A stretch of 16,529 nucleotides of DNA from QHWK01 sp035315685 (GTDB taxonomy: Bacteria > Acidobacteriota > Vicinamibacteria > Vicinamibacterales > CAVVIG01). Shown piece by piece: positions 15,049 through 16,529 of the stretch. Location of the stretch: the NCBI GenBank assembly GCA_035315685.1, contig DATFXR010000623.1, forward strand, positions 1-16,529, read 5' to 3'. The first letter of the stretch is position 1; each line of letters opens with the position of its first letter. A program made the position numbers and the translations under genes. Under the pieces are notes generated by a model, which had not been told where the DNA came from, made no database searches, and was given only the letters and a program-made list of their open reading frames with translations.

Positions 15049-16341
15049 ATGGCCATCGACATCGTTCCCATCGGCGTCACGCTGATTCTCGGGCTTGCCA
15101 TCGGCGCGGTGGTTGGCTGGCTCGCGTCGCGTCCCGGCTACGCGCGTCTGCACAGTACGCTGGACCGTGACCGCGCCGTCCACGCCGAGCGCCTGAAAGC
15201 CTACGGCGAAGCCGAAGCCAGGCTGCGCGACGCGTTTCAGGCGATGAGTGCCGAGGCGCTCAAGAACAACAACCGGCAGTTTCTCGATCTCGCCGAGTCG
15301 CGGCTGCGGGAAGCCCGTACCGAGGCCACTTCTGACATTGAGACGCGCAAGAAGGCGATCGAAGATCTGCTCGCGCCGATGGCTCGCACGCTGGAGCAGG
15401 TGGACCGCGAGATCAAGGACTCGGAACGGCGTCGCCTGCAGAGCGGCACCGAGCTGATGGAGCGGATCGCAGCGCTCGACAGCGCCGGCCAGACGCTGCG
15501 CGACGAGACACGGCGCCTCACCGACGCCCTCAAGCGGCCCGGAGTCCGCGGCCGCTGGGGCGAGCTGCAGCTCAAGCGCGCCGTCGAGCTCGCCGGCATG
15601 GTAGAGCACTGCCACTTCACCGAGCAGGAGACGATCAACAGCGAGAACGGCCGTATCCGTCCGGACGTCATCGTCCACCTGCCGGGGGGCAAGCACGTGA
15701 TCGTCGACGCGAAAGTGCCGCTCGATGCCTACCTGCGCGCCCTCGAAGCGGGCGACGACGAGACGCGACAGAAGCTGCTCTCCGATCACGCGCGCCAGGT
15801 GCGGACCCACGTCGGCCAGCTCGCGGCGAAAGGCTACTTCGACAAGGTCACCTCGACGCCGGAGTTCGTCGTCATGTTCCTGCCGGGTGAGATGTTCTTC
15901 AGCGCGGCGCTCGAACAGGATCCGACGCTGATCGAGTACGGGGTCGATCGCAAGGTGATCCCCGCCTCGCCGACGACGCTCATCGCGTTGCTGCGCGCGG
16001 TCGCGTACGGGTGGCAACAGGAGGCGATGGAGGAGAACGCCCGGAAGATCAGCGAGAACGGCAAGCTGCTCTACGAAGCGGTCCGGACGCTCGGCGCCCG
16101 GTTCGACACCCTGGGCACGCGGTTGAAGTCGAGCCTCGAGGCGTACAACGAGGCGGTCGGCTCGCTCGAAGGCAACGTCCTCGTGAAGGCGCGCAGGTTC
16201 AAGGAGCTGCAGGCAGCCAACGGCGGCGAAGAGATCAGGCCGCTCGAGCCGATCGATCGCGTGCCGCGCATGCTGCAGGCGCCGGAGTTGACCGGCGGCC
16301 TGCCGTTTCACGCGGAAGAAGAGGAGCTTGCCAGACCTTGA
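15049..16341 (+). CDS. rmuC: RmuC family DNA recombination protein
   Basis: 430 residues. RmuC proteins are predicted nucleases implicated in limiting rearrangements at inverted repeats. An N-terminal membrane anchor (about 6-25, VPIGVTLILGLAIGAVVGWL) is followed by a long coiled coil (about 32-160) and then the PD-(D/E)XK-like core with E172 in GRWGELQL, D206 in IRPDVIV and D220/K222 in VIVDAKVPLDAYL. The C-terminal half contains FVVMFLPGEMFFSAALEQDP and the conserved PTTLIALLRAVAYGWQQE. Length and order are normal for the family. I chose ATG 15049, directly before the anchor. The in-frame TTG at 15019 is rejected because AGGAG abuts it with no spacer. The chosen ATG has only a distant GGAG (15 nt), so initiation is not settled. 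Confidence 0.93.
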   Translation: MAIDIVPIGVTLILGLAIGAVVGWLASRPGYARLHSTLDRDRAVHAERLKAYGEAEARLRDAFQAMSAEALKNNNRQFLDLAESRLREARTEATSDIETRKKAIEDLLAPMARTLEQVDREIKDSERRRLQSGTELMERIAALDSAGQTLRDETRRLTDALKRPGVRGRWGELQLKRAVELAGMVEHCHFTEQETINSENGRIRPDVIVHLPGGKHVIVDAKVPLDAYLRALEAGDDETRQKLLSDHARQVRTHVGQLAAKGYFDKVTSTPEFVVMFLPGEMFFSAALEQDPTLIEYGVDRKVIPASPTTLIALLRAVAYGWQQEAMEENARKISENGKLLYEAVRTLGARFDTLGTRLKSSLEAYNEAVGSLEGNVLVKARRFKELQAANGGEEIRPLEPIDRVPRMLQAPELTGGLPFHAEEEELARP

Positions 16342-16374
16342 ATTTCGGCCCGCTCGTCACGCTGGACCAACGAC

Positions 16375-16529
16375 GTGCCGCGCACGCGAAAACGGTCTGA
16401 TCATCACAACATCTACGTCGTTTACCTTCGCAACCCGAAGGGCGACGGGAAGGCGGGCTACTACGTCGGCATGACCGGCCTGACGCCCGAGCAGCGGTTC
16501 CAGAATCACAAGCGCGGATACAAGGCGGC
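16375..16529 (+). CDS. GIY-YIG nuclease-like protein, N-terminal part only
   Basis: The first 51 codons are visible before the window ends. The translation includes HHNIYVVYLRNPKGDGK, then AGYYVGMTGLTPEQRFQNHKRG, which has the pattern of a GIY-YIG domain: a first YVVYL strand in the GIY position, YYVGMT in the YIG position, then R and H in RFQNHKRG where the family has its catalytic Arg and helix. GTG 16375 is the first plausible start after the in-frame rmuC stop at 16339-16341; no good ribosome site is seen. Members range from repair and homing nucleases to small uncharacterised proteins; which applies here cannot be told. Confidence 0.6.
   Translation, partial: MPRTRKRSDHHNIYVVYLRNPKGDGKAGYYVGMTGLTPEQRFQNHKRGYKA

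Noticed and set aside
14644..16311. 555-codon minus-strand open frame opposite rmuC and the zinc-ribbon gene
   Set aside because: Spans two genes with strong family or expression evidence on the other strand and has no motif of its own.

Overview
This is a high-GC bacterial window with no mobile element, CRISPR array, rRNA or tRNA that I can see. The best taxonomic guess is Acidobacteriota, possibly the Vicinamibacteria side. That rests on two tandem large permeases of the ADOP type (acidobacterial duplicated orphan permease), a two-CXXCH cytochrome of a form I associate with that phylum, and a quinoprotein-like partner. It is inferred from family recognition; no database was searched.

Layout. 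(1) Positions 1-969, minus strand: mreB, missing only its C-terminal end at the window edge. (2) Positions 970-1329: a non-coding stretch with a 23-bp imperfect direct repeat and a small hairpin. (3) Positions 1330-7257, minus strand: a tightly packed three-gene operon read right to left, encoding a response regulator fused to a SpoIIE/PP2C-type phosphatase and then two ADOP permeases, with gaps of 6 and 3 nt. (4) Positions 7258-7444: a divergent control region holding a sigma-54-like -24/-12 candidate on each strand. (5) Positions 7445-10130, plus strand: an NtrC-family sigma-54 activator overlapping a membrane-bound PAS histidine kinase by 23 bp. The two receiver domains, one on each side of the control region, are clearly paralogous, so one kinase may feed both a transcription factor and a phosphatase that is co-expressed with the permeases.

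(6) Positions 10146-10239: a heptad-repeat palindrome. (7) Positions 10278-13685, plus strand: an exported cytochrome c, an exported quinoprotein-like beta-propeller and a Tat-exported TIM-barrel isomerase-like protein, closely spaced and probably a periplasmic redox/sugar-modification operon. The cytochrome lacks Met at the usual axial positions, and the propeller lacks the vicinal cysteines and one calcium-binding Glu of PQQ alcohol dehydrogenases.

(8) Positions 13861-16529, plus strand: a trans-editing aminoacyl-tRNA deacylase (ProXp-ala/PrdX-like) with a leaderless-type promoter, a 22-bp tandem repeat, an unrecognised four-cysteine zinc-ribbon protein, an RmuC family protein, and the start of a GIY-YIG-like protein cut by the window end.

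The most interesting unit is the kinase / two-regulator / ADOP locus around 7.3 kb. Next are the cytochrome-quinoprotein pair and the palindromic repeat at 10.2 kb.
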